Source: Plasmodiophora brassicae (Eukaryota > Endomyxa: Phytomyxea > Phytomyxea > Plasmodiophorida). From it: a stretch of DNA of 64,000 nucleotides. The first letter of the stretch is position 1. Each line of letters begins with the position of its first letter. A program made the translations under genes and the position numbers. The stretch lies in the NCBI GenBank assembly GCA_036867785.1, contig CP145424.1, positions 1 to 64,000 on the forward strand. Reading direction: 5' to 3'. The notes beneath the pieces are model-generated. The model had not been told where the DNA came from, made no database searches, and worked only from the letters and a program-made list of their open reading frames with translations. This document shows, piece after piece, positions 20,414 through 30,719 of the stretch.

Positions 20414-22739
20414 ATGTACGACGAGATTGTAGAGATTGCGGAGAACAAGGCGTACCTGAACGCGGTTCGCAATGAGACGTATGGGCCCAACCTGGATCTG
20501 CTGCGGCGCTTCCCGGCCTATTCGTCGTTGGCCGATTACGAGAACGAGCTGCGTCAGCAGGACAAGCTCACGTTCTCGCAGATCTTCCATGAACCGATCG
20601 GATACTACCTGCTGAAGTGCTTCCTCATCGCCGACTATTCCGTCGACAAGGCCGTCTTCATCTCCGACTGCGAGCTCTTCAAGAAGATGAGGTACTGATT
20701 GGCCCCGTCATTTTATGCAACACCGCTCGCGTACACATACGAATTACGCGTCCGCTCGCAGGGATCCGTCCGCACGATTGAAGCTGGCGAAGCTGATCTT
20801 TGAACGATTCGTTGCGGATGACGGCGCAAAGTACCCCATGGGCGAATCCGTGTTTGAGCGCAGACGCAAACGCAGGGCATTGGGGCAGAGGAACACACTT
20901 ACCGATGGTACGACAATGTGTCACGTTCGTTGCCGATGGTTCTGTTTCCTTGTCATTATTCGCTTGGCTGCTGTTGGTTCGTCGATCCCCTCTCTTGTTC
21001 AAGTGCTAATTACGCTTTACTGTTACCTTTTGTGGCCAGGGCGTGAAGTAAACGCTGTCTGCTGTACTGCAGGTTTGTCGGACCCGGATGAAGGTTCTCT
21101 GAATAAGCTGTCGCTGCAAATCGGGAAGACGAATGCGATCGGTGTCTATGGGAAGGCCGTGAACGATGCGCGCGAGCGGCTGGCGAAGGGTGACGCCCCC
21201 AAGACGCTGTTCGACGAGATTGCACAGGAGGTGCTGAACGACCTACGGCTGGACGTGTTCCCAAGGTTCTCGAACAGCGAATTCTTTGAGAAGTACATCA
21301 GGGCAAAGAGCCTGGAGCGGATCGAGGTCACCCATAAGGATTTCACCATGCTTCGCGTCCTTGGCCGAGGTGTGTCGTTCGTTGCCGCCCCGCCCGACTG
21401 CATTGCTGATCTGAGATTGCCTATGCATAGGGGCATTTGGGGCGGTTACCGCGTGCGTTAAGAACGATACTGGGAAGTTGTATGCCGCGAAGTGCATCGA
21501 CAAGAGGCGCGTCATGGCGACCGATGCGGTCGACAGCATCATGTCCGAGCGCAACCTGCTCGCCATGATGGACAGCAACTTTGTCTGTTGCCTGAAGTAC
21601 GCCGTTCAGGATAACGATACGTTGTATCTCATGTACGTGTGTTTGCTGGTCGGCGCCTCTGGTGCCTGCATTGTTCATCGCTCATCCGTGTAACGGCTAG
21701 GTTGGATCTTATGATGGGCGGCGATCTGAAATACCATCTGAACAAGGAGGTCGTCTTCTCCGAGACGCGGTCCCGATTCCACGCGGCCGAGATCCTGCTC
21801 GGCCTGGAACATTTGCATTCGAAGTCGATCATCTACAGGCCCGTCATTCCCCGAATGGGATTCGCCCACACGTATTGATTGACCGTTCTCCGATGCAGGG
21901 ACGTGAAGCTGGAGAACGTGCTGCTGGACGAGAAGGGCCACTGCCGTATATCGGACCTTGGCCTCGCTGTGCTGACGAAGGGGCGCGTGAAAGGTTACGC
22001 TGGCACGCCTGGTTATACAGCACCCGAAGTCATCGTGATGCAGCCGTACGACAAGGCGTGTGACTTTTTCAGCTATGGCGTCATGGTCTATCGGTTCCTG
22101 TCTGGGAAGGTAGCGTCGGCCCTGCCCATTCGCCTGCAACGGGTGCCCAGCTGAACAAATTGTCTGATCAGAAACCGTTCGGCCCGCATACGGGTTCGAC
22201 CGACCTGGACAAGAACGTTCTCAATGCGGAAGTGGAGTACAGCGACGAGTACTTTTCATCGACGGCCAAGTCGCTGCTGCAGGGGCTCCTACAGAAGGAC
22301 CCGACGCAGCGTTTGGGCGTCCGCGGCATCGACGAGATCAAGCAGCACCCGTGGTTCGACTCGGTCGACTGGGGCTTGCTTGAAGCCGGCTATCTATCGC
22401 CGCCGTTCGTCCCCAAGGTAACGTCCCGCTGGGATCGTTGCCCGCCCGTACTGATGGTGCACGATGATATGTCAGCTGGATGAGGTGAACGCGGAATCGA
22501 TGCGGCACATGGGGCGATCGACGAACGACGAGAAGTATAGGAAGGTTCGGCTGACGGACGAGTTCCAGAAATCGCTGAGCAACTTCCCGTTCAAGTCGTA
22601 CCACGCCCTGCAGCGCGAGATCGTCGAGGTCCTCGAGCGGGCCGACGAGGGCGTCAACTTTGAGAAATTCGCGCCCAAGCCGCCCGCCCCGGAACCCGAC
22701 GTGAAACCGCGCTCGACCGGCTGCTGCTCTCTACAATAA
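20414..22739 (+). CDS. G-protein-coupled-receptor-kinase-like protein (RGS homology + AGC kinase, 8 exons)
   Basis: Exons 20414-20691, 20762-20907, 21073-21369, 21431-21632, 21701-21838, 21899-22109, 22172-22417 and 22476-22739 join in consistent phase to 593 residues. An RGS-homology domain (about 40-210) includes [14 protein letters not shown] and CELFKKMR. The kinase domain follows (about 230-490): GRGAFGAV loop, YAAKCIDK lysine, YRDVKLEN catalytic loop, DLG in place of DFG, which is a GRK trait, and [10 protein letters not shown]. Then come the AGC tail and a final GCCSLQ, a CaaX box like that of prenylated animal GRK1 and GRK7. The expected role is phosphorylating activated receptors at the plasma membrane. 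The fifth intron (21839-21898) has a GC donor, and the second is long (165 nt). Residues between the domains were read only through inferred splicing. Confidence 0.9.
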
Positions 22740-23174
22740 TATCCGTATGTCACTGTTCATAAAGACCTATCCAGTGCAACGATCGCCGGTCCTTGACGCA
22801 ATGCGGTTGTCGCCCAACAGACTGCCTTCCTGGTTGGTAGTAACCTGTTGTTGTTGCCAGCCTCGTTTCAGCGTGTTTGGCGCGCGGGATTTTCGTGCCC
22901 GCCGTTGTTTTTTGGCGGGGAATTGACGGCCCCAGGCGACGCGCTCGACGTGGTGCGACGGAGTGGTTGCCGCTGGTCGAGACCGACCCTGGTTGCACCG
23001 CACTCAGTCCCGCTGCCGGCGTCTGGGACGGACGACACGGGGAGCAAGATAGGCAGAGCGCGCGCGCGACTTTCCCGCGTGAACGCAACCCACCGTGTTG
23101 CGGTTGCCCACTTGGGGAACCCCGTCGTGCTCGACCTGCGCGAACGCCGTCGTCCGCCGTACGACACACACATC
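22740..23174. other. Intergenic between GRK and NEK genes
   Basis: About 430 bases between two plus-strand genes. It should hold the GRK 3' end and the NEK promoter. No frame, repeat or RNA gene is supported. Confidence 0.5.
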
Positions 23175-24416
23175 ATGACGGCCGTGGACGACTACGAACA
23201 GATGGGTGTCGTCGGTGAGGGCGCGTTCGGGCGCGTCACCAAGGTGCGCCGCGTGTCCGACGGACAGGTAGGCGGCGCGATTCGCCAAACAAAGGACGGC
23301 GTTCCTGACGCGCGCAGGTCCTGGTCTGGAAGGAGATCCACTTCGGGACCATGTCCGACAAGGAGAAGGCCATGCTGGTCGACGAGGTCAACTTCATGCG
23401 TCAGCTGGCGTCGCACCCGCACGTCGTCCGGTACCACGACCGCGTGATCGACCGGCGGCGCAGGACCATCTTCATCGTCATGGAGTACTGCGCCGGCGGC
23501 GACCTGGCCGCCGTCATCCGCCTGCATCGCCTGCAGCGCACGTTCTTCGACGAACCCTTCATCTGGAGCATCGTCGGCCAGGTCGGCGGCGCCCTGCAGG
23601 CCTGCCACCGGGCCGGCATCCTGCACCGCGACCTGAAACCGTCCAACATCCTCCTGGGTACGTCACACGCGTGCGCGCGCCTGCGTCCCTGTCCCCCTCC
23701 TGCTGACGACGATCGGTTGCAGATGCGGACCACCGGTGCGCCAAGCTCGGCGACTTCGGCCTGGCGCGCGTCCTGGCCGACTCCCAGCAATGCGCCCGGT
23801 CGCACGTCGGCACGCCGTCGTACATGTCGCCGGAACAGGTTGGCCTGTGTTCGCCTCGCCCTGGGCGGCGCCGTCTAACGGACCGCGTCTGCCCGTTCAG
23901 GTTCGCGAAGGGTCGTACGACGCCAAGTGCGACATCTGGTCGTTCGGGTGCCTGCTGTACGAGATGGCGTGCCTGGAGGCGCCGTTCCGCGCGTCGAACC
24001 AGCTGGCGCTGGCGGCGAAGATCGCAGCGGGTCGGCACGCGCCGCTGCCGACCCGGTACAGCGCCCGGCTGCGTCGCCTGGTCGAGTCGATGCTCGATGT
24101 CGTGCCGCACAGGCGCCCGTCGATTGATCAGGTGCTGGCCGCCGCCTGCCCCGGCGCGGACGATGCGACCGCCGTCCTGGAAGAGCGCCTGCGCGAACGC
24201 GAACGCATGCTCGATGAGCGCGAGGCCGGCCTGGACCGTCGCGAGCGGGACCTGGACCGACGGGAACGCGCCCTGCTGCTGATGGATCCGTCCATGTACG
24301 ACGACGAGTTCCGCACGCCGAAGCAGGAGAAGCGGGCGGTGCCGCGCGTCGGCGGCGTTCGCCACGACCTGCTGGCGCAGCTCAACCGGCGCCTCACCAT
24401 ATCGCCCATCAAATGA
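23175..24416 (+). CDS. NEK-family protein kinase (4 exons)
   Basis: Exons 23175-23267, 23318-23657, 23723-23838 and 23901-24416 join across 50-65-nt introns to 354 residues. The kinase domain begins almost at the N-terminus: GEGAFGRV at about residue 14, the lysine in VWKEIHF, HRDLKPSN in the catalytic loop, LGDFGLARVL, and GTPSYMSPEQ in the activation segment. MEYCAGGDLAAVI in the hinge and the overall order resemble NEK2. A short coiled coil rich in Arg/Glu (DEREAGLDRRERDLDRRERA) lies at about 285-310, as in NEK2-type kinases that dimerise. The family acts at centrosomes, basal bodies and in mitosis or ciliary length control. It ends tail-to-tail with an EF-hand gene 125 nt away. Confidence 0.9.
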
Positions 24417-24541
24417 CAACTGAACGTTTGCCTAATTATAAACATGTTCACACCGCGTTGCGACGCCACGTCTGCTGCGACCGTACGTGCATGGCTGTAT
24501 ACGAGAGACGCGGTGCAACGGCGGCAGCTAGGGGAACGGGT

Positions 24542-25496
24542 TTAGATCCAGGATTGGCGCAGGTGGCGCTGCTCGTCGAGGTTCAGCTGCCGTCTGGCGG
24601 CGGCCCGGCGCAGGTTCGCGGTCCTGGCCAGCGGGTCGCGCCCGACCACGAAGCGCATGAAATCGCGCAGGACGATCTTGCCGTTGCCGTCCTGGTACCG
24701 GAAGAAGAGTCGCTGGACGTCGTGTGCGTCGAGCTGCATGCCCAGCTCGCCCAGCGCCGTGTCGAACTGGTCGTACACGATGTGGCCCGCGTTCGCCTTG
24801 TCGAAGAAGGCCCACAGGACCATGTCGTCGTTGAACTCGCCAAACTCGTCCATCAGGCGCCGGCGCAGCTCCGCCTCGACCGCGGCCATGTCGGCACGGT
24901 CCTGTGTCACCGCCTCGAACTGTCGCGCCAGGTGCCGGTGCAGCATGGTGCCCAGCACGCGGCACACGGGCCGCCGACGCAGCGGGGCCACCACGATCTT
25001 CGTCGTCGTCGTCGTCGTCAGCGGCGCCGGCAGGGCATTGCCGCGCTTCGGCTCGCCTTCTCGCCGCGCCGCGAACGCCATCGTCGTGGTGCTCGGGCTG
25101 CGGACTGGAATGCGTCAGTGGCCGTCTGCGCGCAGTGGCGTGCTGCGCGCACTTACGCAGAAGCTTCGCCCGCAGGTTGCCGACCGACTGCTGCACGGCC
25201 GGGTGCCGCACGTGGAGCAACGCCGACACCGACGCAGCGGAGCGCAGCTGTCGGCCCAGGTCGGGCCAGGACGCATCGGAACGCGCATGGTCGACGACCG
25301 ACCGTGATTCGTGGCGGACGGCGCGGGCCACCGACCGGTCGCGCGCCAACGTGCGCGACGGCGCCCGCACCTGCGCCTGCACCTGGTACAGCAGGGCGTC
25401 GCGCAGCTGGTAGCGCAGCAGGAGGCCGTCGAGCGCCTCCGCAGACGGCGGCGACGATGCCGACAGGTGCGTTGCGCTGCGACTGCGACGCATCAT
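24542..25496 (-). CDS. EF-hand protein with an Arg-rich N-terminal region (2 exons)
   Basis: Exons 25496-25157 and 25104-24542 join in phase across a 52-nt GTAAGT...TTCCAG intron to 300 residues. The C-terminal part contains a pair of EF-hands: the first loop, DKANAGHIVYDQF, is degenerate, and the second, YQDGNGKIVLRDF, has better calcium ligands. The N-terminal part includes a helical stretch (LDGLLLRYQLRDALLYQVQA) that could be a dimerisation motif. It has no transmembrane segment. The start is uncertain: two adjacent ATGs lie at 25491-25496 and the frame continues upstream. The role is probably as a calcium sensor. Link to flagella is only suggested by neighbours. Confidence 0.75.
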
Positions 25497-25688
25497 CGTG
25501 CCAGGCGATACACCCGACGAGCACACGCGTGCGATGCGTTGTCGGCACGCGCGCGCTCCCCCACCTGAAACGTATCGGAATATCTGCCCCGGTCGCATCA
25601 TCCAAGCGCGCCGCGCGATCGATCGGTTTCGATATCTGTATCCCGCCGGGTCGTGCACCTTCCCGATGGCGGCACACTGGGTGTGCTG

Positions 25689-26429
25689 TTAGGTATGGAC
25701 GTGTGTCGGCCGGTCTGGAAGGGCGGTCGACCCGGCCGCGTGGTCGACCCAGGCGCGCAGGTCGTCCGATGGGGCCCGGGTCATGCCGCAGACGTACTCG
25801 ACGGGGACGCCCTGGTACCGGCGCGGGAGTTCCTCGCCGTCCGTCGTCGCCCACGACCTGTCCAGGTCGGTCAGGCCGACGACGATGGCGTCGACGGCGG
25901 CGACCGGGACGGTCACCCGCATGGTCTGCAGGCGCCCGCCGGCGATGAACGACAGCGTCCTGATCCGGCCGGCGTACGCTCGGCCGAACGACGCCCGGGC
26001 GGATTCGACAAGGTCGGATCGCGCGGCATCGTCGATCGGTGCGATACGCAGCCAGGTCTCGCCGGCCTCGGCGCTGGCGCCCGCTACTCCTTCATCATCA
26101 TCATCATCGCCGCCTCCACCACCACCACCATTGTCCAACTCGGGCTCCCGGCGGCCGACGGCGCCGCCCATGACCCGACCTTCAATACGACCACGCGCGG
26201 CGGCTCGGCCGGTCACGATGAATATGGGCAGGGGCCGAGGCCCTCGAGGTGCGCCCGGATCGCAGGGCGACGTGGCTCGGGTGACGACGGCCACCTGCTG
26301 GACGAGCGCTGCCAAGGCCCACGAATCCACCCCTCTCCTCCAACCGCACAACATCGCCATCAACGCGGGCAGCCAACCGACGGGCGACGACGAAACGGAC
26401 GACGCGGGCGTGGCCTGAACGACCCCCAT
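25689..26429 (-). CDS. Uncharacterised 246-residue protein
   Basis: A single open frame encodes a Gly/Asp-rich linker (seven Gly then five Asp) followed by a globular-looking C-terminal half with alternating hydrophobic residues (LQTMRVTVPVAAVDAIVVGL). The N-terminus has a hydrophobic segment (WLPALMAML) that could be a weak signal or mitochondrial sequence. I recognise no family. The low-complexity middle might be a misread intron, but no donor/acceptor pair stands out. It lies downstream of DDX6 on the same strand, with 57 nt between them. Confidence 0.5.
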   Translation of the reverse strand: MGVVQATPASSVSSSPVGWLPALMAMLCGWRRGVDSWALAALVQQVAVVTRATSPCDPGAPRGPRPLPIFIVTGRAAARGRIEGRVMGGAVGRREPELDNGGGGGGGDDDDDEGVAGASAEAGETWLRIAPIDDAARSDLVESARASFGRAYAGRIRTLSFIAGGRLQTMRVTVPVAAVDAIVVGLTDLDRSWATTDGEELPRRYQGVPVEYVCGMTRAPSDDLRAWVDHAAGSTALPDRPTHVHT

Positions 26430-26486
26430 GTGTGTGTGTATACGTGTGGGAAGGGACGATCGAAGGCGCGGCGGGCGGCGCGCTCG

Positions 26487-27870
26487 TCAGATGACGTACA
26501 GCGACTTGTCGATGACGGGCGGGATGGGTTTGACCTCGGTGCCCAGCTCCTGCTCGATCCTGTACAGCGTCGCCCTGTCCTGGTCGCTGATGAAGTTGAT
26601 CGCCAGGCCGAGGTGGCCGAACCGGCCGGCGCGCCCGATCCGATGCAGGTAGGTCTCGCTGGACTTCGGGAAGTCAAAGTTGATGACGACGTTGACGGAC
26701 TGGATGTCGATGCCCCTGGTGAACAGGTCGGTGCAGACCAGGTTCCGGCACGCGCCGTTGCGAAAGTCGTGAAACACGCGGTTGCGATGGTCCTGGTGCA
26801 TGCGCGCGTGAATGTAGAAACAGGAGGAGCCCATCTCGGTGATCTTCTTGGCGAGCAGCTCGACGCGCGCCACCGAATTGCAGAAGATGATCGCCTGGTT
26901 GATCTCCAGCTTCCGGAACAGGGTCGACAGGCAGTGCACCTTCTGCCGTTCGTCGACGAACGCATAGTACTGCGTGACGCCCCTCAGCGTCAGCTCGTCC
27001 ATCAGGTTGATCTCGTACGCCTTGGGCATCCAGTCATCTGCGCACGCAGCACACACACGTCAGCGGGCGCCCAGCAGCAGCATGTACGCCCCGGGCGCAC
27101 AGAGCGGCACCTTTGAACTGCTTGACGCTCCTGGGGAACGTCGCCGAGAAGAGCAGCAGCTGGCGGTCCTTGGGCGTGAACCCGAGGATCGACTCGATGA
27201 CGGGGACGAACTCGGGCGACAGCAACTTGTCGGCCTCGTCCATGACGACCGACCGGGTCTTGGACAGGTTGGCGACGCCCTTGCGGGCCAGGTCCAGGAC
27301 GCGGCCGGGCGTGGCGACAATGACGTGCACGGGTTTCATCAGCCGGATGATGTCGTCCTTCAGGTTCGTGCCGCCGAACGACACCATGACGTTGATGTTC
27401 AGGTGGCGCGCCAGCTGCTTGATGACCGCGCTCGTCTGCAGCGCCAGCTCGCGGGTCGGGACGAGGACCAGCGCCTGCGTGTGGTCCTTGGCGCTGTCGC
27501 AGTTCTCCAGCAGCGGGATCACGAACGACGCCGTCTTGCCCGTGCCGTTCTTCGCGCGGGCAAGCACGTCGTACCCGAGGAGGATCAGCGGGATGCTCTC
27601 CTCCTGGATCGGCGACGGCTTCTCGAACCCCATCTCGAAGATGCCCATCAGCAGTTCCCGCTTCAAGTGGAAATCCTCGAACTCGTTGCCGCGCGTCGCG
27701 CTGACGTCCGCCGTGACGATACGCCCGTCCTTCGGCGGCAGGCTGAGCGACGCCTTCCAGTCCGCTCCGTTGAGAGTCGGGGCCGGTGCCCGCGTTCCGG
27801 CGGGCGATGCGCTCCTCGCCGCCCCGGTCGGCTGGTTCGCGTCCGGCGCCGCGTTCGTGGTCGTCTGCAT
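26487..27870 (-). CDS. DDX6: DDX6/Dhh1-type DEAD-box RNA helicase (2 exons)
   Basis: Exons 27870-27111 and 27037-26487 join across a 73-nt intron to 436 residues. All helicase motifs are present: [14 protein letters not shown] (Q), AKNGTGKT (I), PTRELALQ (Ia), TPGR (Ib), DEAD (II), SAT (III), TRGID (V) and [10 protein letters not shown] (VI). The sequence around [20 protein letters not shown] is diagnostic of the DDX6/Dhh1/Me31B subfamily. These helicases repress translation and promote mRNA decapping in P-bodies. Its ATG lies only 20 nt beyond the stop of a Tyr/Pro/Gln-rich gene on the same strand, so promoter and 5' leader must overlap that gene. Confidence 0.95.
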
Positions 27871-27890
27871 CGCAATCTTTGCTAGCAGGA

Positions 27891-28804
27891 TCAGACGACC
27901 CGCGGTACGAGGGCGGTGAACGGACGCGCGCCGACCTGTGCGTGCGACATTGTGGGTGCAGGTGCAGGCGGCGCGGGCCCGCGTTCATCATTCGGTGGCC
28001 TCGCGGGCGGCTTGTAATACATCGGCGGTTGCGATGGTTGGTGGGGCGGCCCCGGAAACGACGGCTGCTGTCGCTGCGGTGCCTGCTGATGCTGCTGCTG
28101 CTGCTGCTGATACGGGACATAATACGGCGACGGAGCCTATGCATACACAGGGTGGAATTAGCCGGCCTCGTGAACGCACCCCGTCCATCGCATTCGGAAA
28201 GGTCGAAACGACGACAACGACCAAGCCACGTGCGACGGCGGTCGAATATCAATGTGCAGCAACCGAAGGCGAGGAACAGCACCCGAACGAATAACGACGT
28301 ACATATTGTTGGTAGCCGGCCGGCGTGTAGTATTGTGCAGTGGGCGGGCCGGCGTACGCGCCCGGGTAGACGCCTGCTGGCGGCGGGAACTGCGCCGCCG
28401 GATTGTACGGTGGCGCCTGGTGACCGTACACGACGTAGGGGTCTATATATCAGCCACGACAACGTCAGAGACGCGGTGCGTGTGTGTGCGTCGGAGGTCG
28501 AGCGACGCGGCGACCGACCTGCGCCGGCAGCGGGCGCCTGCGCCGGATAGTAGTACGGCGGGTGGGGCATGGGCGCGCCGGCGGCGGACGGTTGCTGAGC
28601 GGGACGCGGCGCCGGCCCTGGACCGGGCCCCGGGGCGACCCTGGACGCGGACGTCGTCGTCGTCGTCGATCGCGGATCTGCCATCCGTGACGCGATGGTC
28701 GGGGGCCGCAACGATGGCCGTCCGTCCGTTCGCCCGGCTTGCCACGGATTTTGAACTGCAACAAAGTGCGCTCCACCACCACCACCGCTACCGCCAGTGA
28801 CCAT
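27891..28804 (-). CDS. Tyr/Pro/Gln-rich low-complexity protein (3 exons)
   Basis: Exons 28804-28519, 28442-28303 and 28136-27891 join in consistent phase to 223 residues (183 if the inner ATG at 28684 is used). The first exon is Pro/Ala-rich ([17 protein letters not shown]). The second contains [19 protein letters not shown]. The third has [17 protein letters not shown] and [16 protein letters not shown]. There is no folded domain. The composition is typical of disordered, aggregation-prone proteins found in RNA granules. Its stop codon is 20 nt before the DDX6 start codon on the same strand. A role near DDX6 in ribonucleoprotein granules is plausible inference only. The second intron (166 nt) is longer than usual. 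Confidence 0.65.
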
Positions 28805-29149
28805 CCAACAGGGCGCACCGCCCGGATGATGGCTCCAAGTCGCGACCAGCTGCTACACGCGGGGAGCGTTCGCGGGTTCCAGGAGGAGGGCCGGCTGCGT
28901 TTACGTAGTCGTAGGGGTCTCCCCCGCGCGCCCGAAGTAACTACCTACCATCCTATCCAACGCCCGCGGACCATACCAGGCTGATCATCTGGATGCGTTT
29001 TATTCAAATCGTTATCCATCTGCGACACGCAGCAAAGGCGACAGTCAGATTCGGACACACACACAGAGAGAGTTAGAAACGCAGGCATGGCGTGCCGCAC
29101 TCACGGGTTCCGGTGTGGGAGGAGTCGCAGGGTCGTCGTGCGCGGGCGA
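28805..29149. other. Intergenic, no gene seen
   Basis: This 345-base gap separates two minus-strand genes. It contains a short CA/GA repeat at about 29057-29075 and nothing coding that I can support. Confidence 0.5.
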
Positions 29150-30127
29150 TTACTCACCGCCAGCGGCACCTTCGATGCCGAGCCAGGCCTGCAGCTCGCC
29201 GTAGATGACGAGGACCAGGGCGGCGCCGGTGCCACGCAGGATGTTGGCGCCGGCGCCCTTGAACAGCGCCTTGGAGCCCTCGTCCTTGAGGATGCGGTTG
29301 AAACAGTGCATCGGGCCCGTGTACAGGCGTTCGGCAATGGGCTTCTCCGCCTCCATCTGCAGGCGACGCCGGACCGTGTCGAACGGGTACGTCACGTACC
29401 CGGACATGATGACGGAGACCTGCGCGCCGACCCACTTCGAGACGATGCCGACCACGGTCGTGTCCTTGTCCCACGGGTTGACGCCCTTGATCGTGTCGTT
29501 CAGGCCGAACTGAACGCCCCGGTACGGGATGATGCCGGCGACGGAGACGCCGAACCCCTGGTACAGGCCGAAGAACCCCTTCGGCCCCTTGCTGCTCTTC
29601 ACCAGGCAGTCCAGCAGACCGTTGAACTGCTTCTTGCCGGTGCCGACGTCGGACGCCAGGCGCGTACGCGCGTAGTCGAGCGGGTAGACGAACATGAGCG
29701 AGAAGGCGCCGGCGGCGCCGCCCGACGCCATGTTGACGCCAAAGAACGGCCAGAAGTGCGTCTTCGGGTCGTACTTCGGGAACATGCCCTTGATGGTGTC
29801 CTTGGACGCCAGGTTGATGGCCTGCGTCGGGAAATACCGGACGCAGTTGGTGAAGTTGCCTCGCCAGAACGCGGCGAAGCCCTGCTCGGCGCGCACCCGC
29901 CGGAAGCAGTCGACGATGCCGGTGTAGCGCGGCACCTCGCCGGACCGGATCCTCGGGTTCGCATCCTGCGTCTGGATGATCAGCTTGACACGCTCGATCG
30001 GCGCCGTCAGCGTCTTGGCGACGGTGCCGGACACGCCGCCCAGGGCGAAATCGGTGGCGAACTTCGAGTACGACACGCCGGCGGCCGCATCCACCCCGCT
30101 TGACTTCTTGCTGTCCCCGCCTGCCAT
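29150..30127 (-). CDS. Mitochondrial ADP/ATP carrier, single exon
   Basis: The frame encodes 325 residues with the three-fold mitochondrial carrier repeat. Signatures include TAPIERVKLIIQTQ, the block from residue 89 (RGNFTN) to 102 (RYFPTQ), YPLDYARTRLASD and YPFDTVRRRLQM. The rest is strongly AAC-like and fixes the family. It exchanges ADP and ATP across the inner membrane. One feature is odd: the nearly invariant AAC signature RRRMMM is here RRRLQM (residues 253-258, about 29354-29371). The start ATG before AGGDSKKSS is chosen because the upstream frame is an unstructured GC-rich leader. It is transcribed divergently from the LRRC45-like gene, with about 590 bases between. Confidence 0.93.
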   Translation of the reverse strand: MAGGDSKKSSGVDAAAGVSYSKFATDFALGGVSGTVAKTLTAPIERVKLIIQTQDANPRIRSGEVPRYTGIVDCFRRVRAEQGFAAFWRGNFTNCVRYFPTQAINLASKDTIKGMFPKYDPKTHFWPFFGVNMASGGAAGAFSLMFVYPLDYARTRLASDVGTGKKQFNGLLDCLVKSSKGPKGFFGLYQGFGVSVAGIIPYRGVQFGLNDTIKGVNPWDKDTTVVGIVSKWVGAQVSVIMSGYVTYPFDTVRRRLQMEAEKPIAERLYTGPMHCFNRILKDEGSKALFKGAGANILRGTGAALVLVIYGELQAWLGIEGAAGGE

Positions 30128-30719
30128 GACGCTGGTCGACCCCGCTACCCCACGACGACCGGCGACCGGATCACGCGCCAACAACCCACCAGAAACCAAA
30201 AATGAGCGACGCGAGATTTTGCCCTCTCGCCGCCCGCCCGCCCGCCCCTGGATCGCGAGCGAGACCGGACGGAAAATCCGCCCCCCGAGCCCCCGCGCCG
30301 CTGCCGCCCCCCCCACCCACCCACGCGGATATTTTATTCTTGTGCGACGTACACACATCGACACGTGACGCGCGCGCCCACGCCGCCACGCGGCGCAGCA
30401 CGAAAATCTGACCCGTCGCCTGGTTTTGCGGCCCTCGTTTTTGCGGGCCCTGCCGCGACGCTGCGCCTGGAGGATGGGGCTGTTCTGCTCCCGAGTGGCG
30501 AGTGCGTTCGAAGGTAGGCAAATAGTACAACCGGAGGACGGCCGTGGCACGCCCGGGACCTGTCCGTACGCCGTGGCTTGTTCTGGACAATACTGCGTGT
30601 GTGCGTGTTTGTAACCGTTCCAAGTTATTCCTACACCACGCGTATCGATCCGAGCTGATTAGGGTCGGGGTTCGACGGGGTACGCCCCTGGCGCCAGTGG
30701 TGGTTAGTGCGGGCCACGA
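30128..30719. promoter_or_regulatory. Shared divergent promoter region (ADP/ATP carrier and LRRC45-like gene)
   Basis: This 592-base gap lies head-to-head between two start codons. It is strongly C/G-rich near the carrier (for example CCCCCCCACCCACCCACG at about 30310) and free of convincing frames. No core-promoter motif can be assigned with confidence. Confidence 0.4.
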
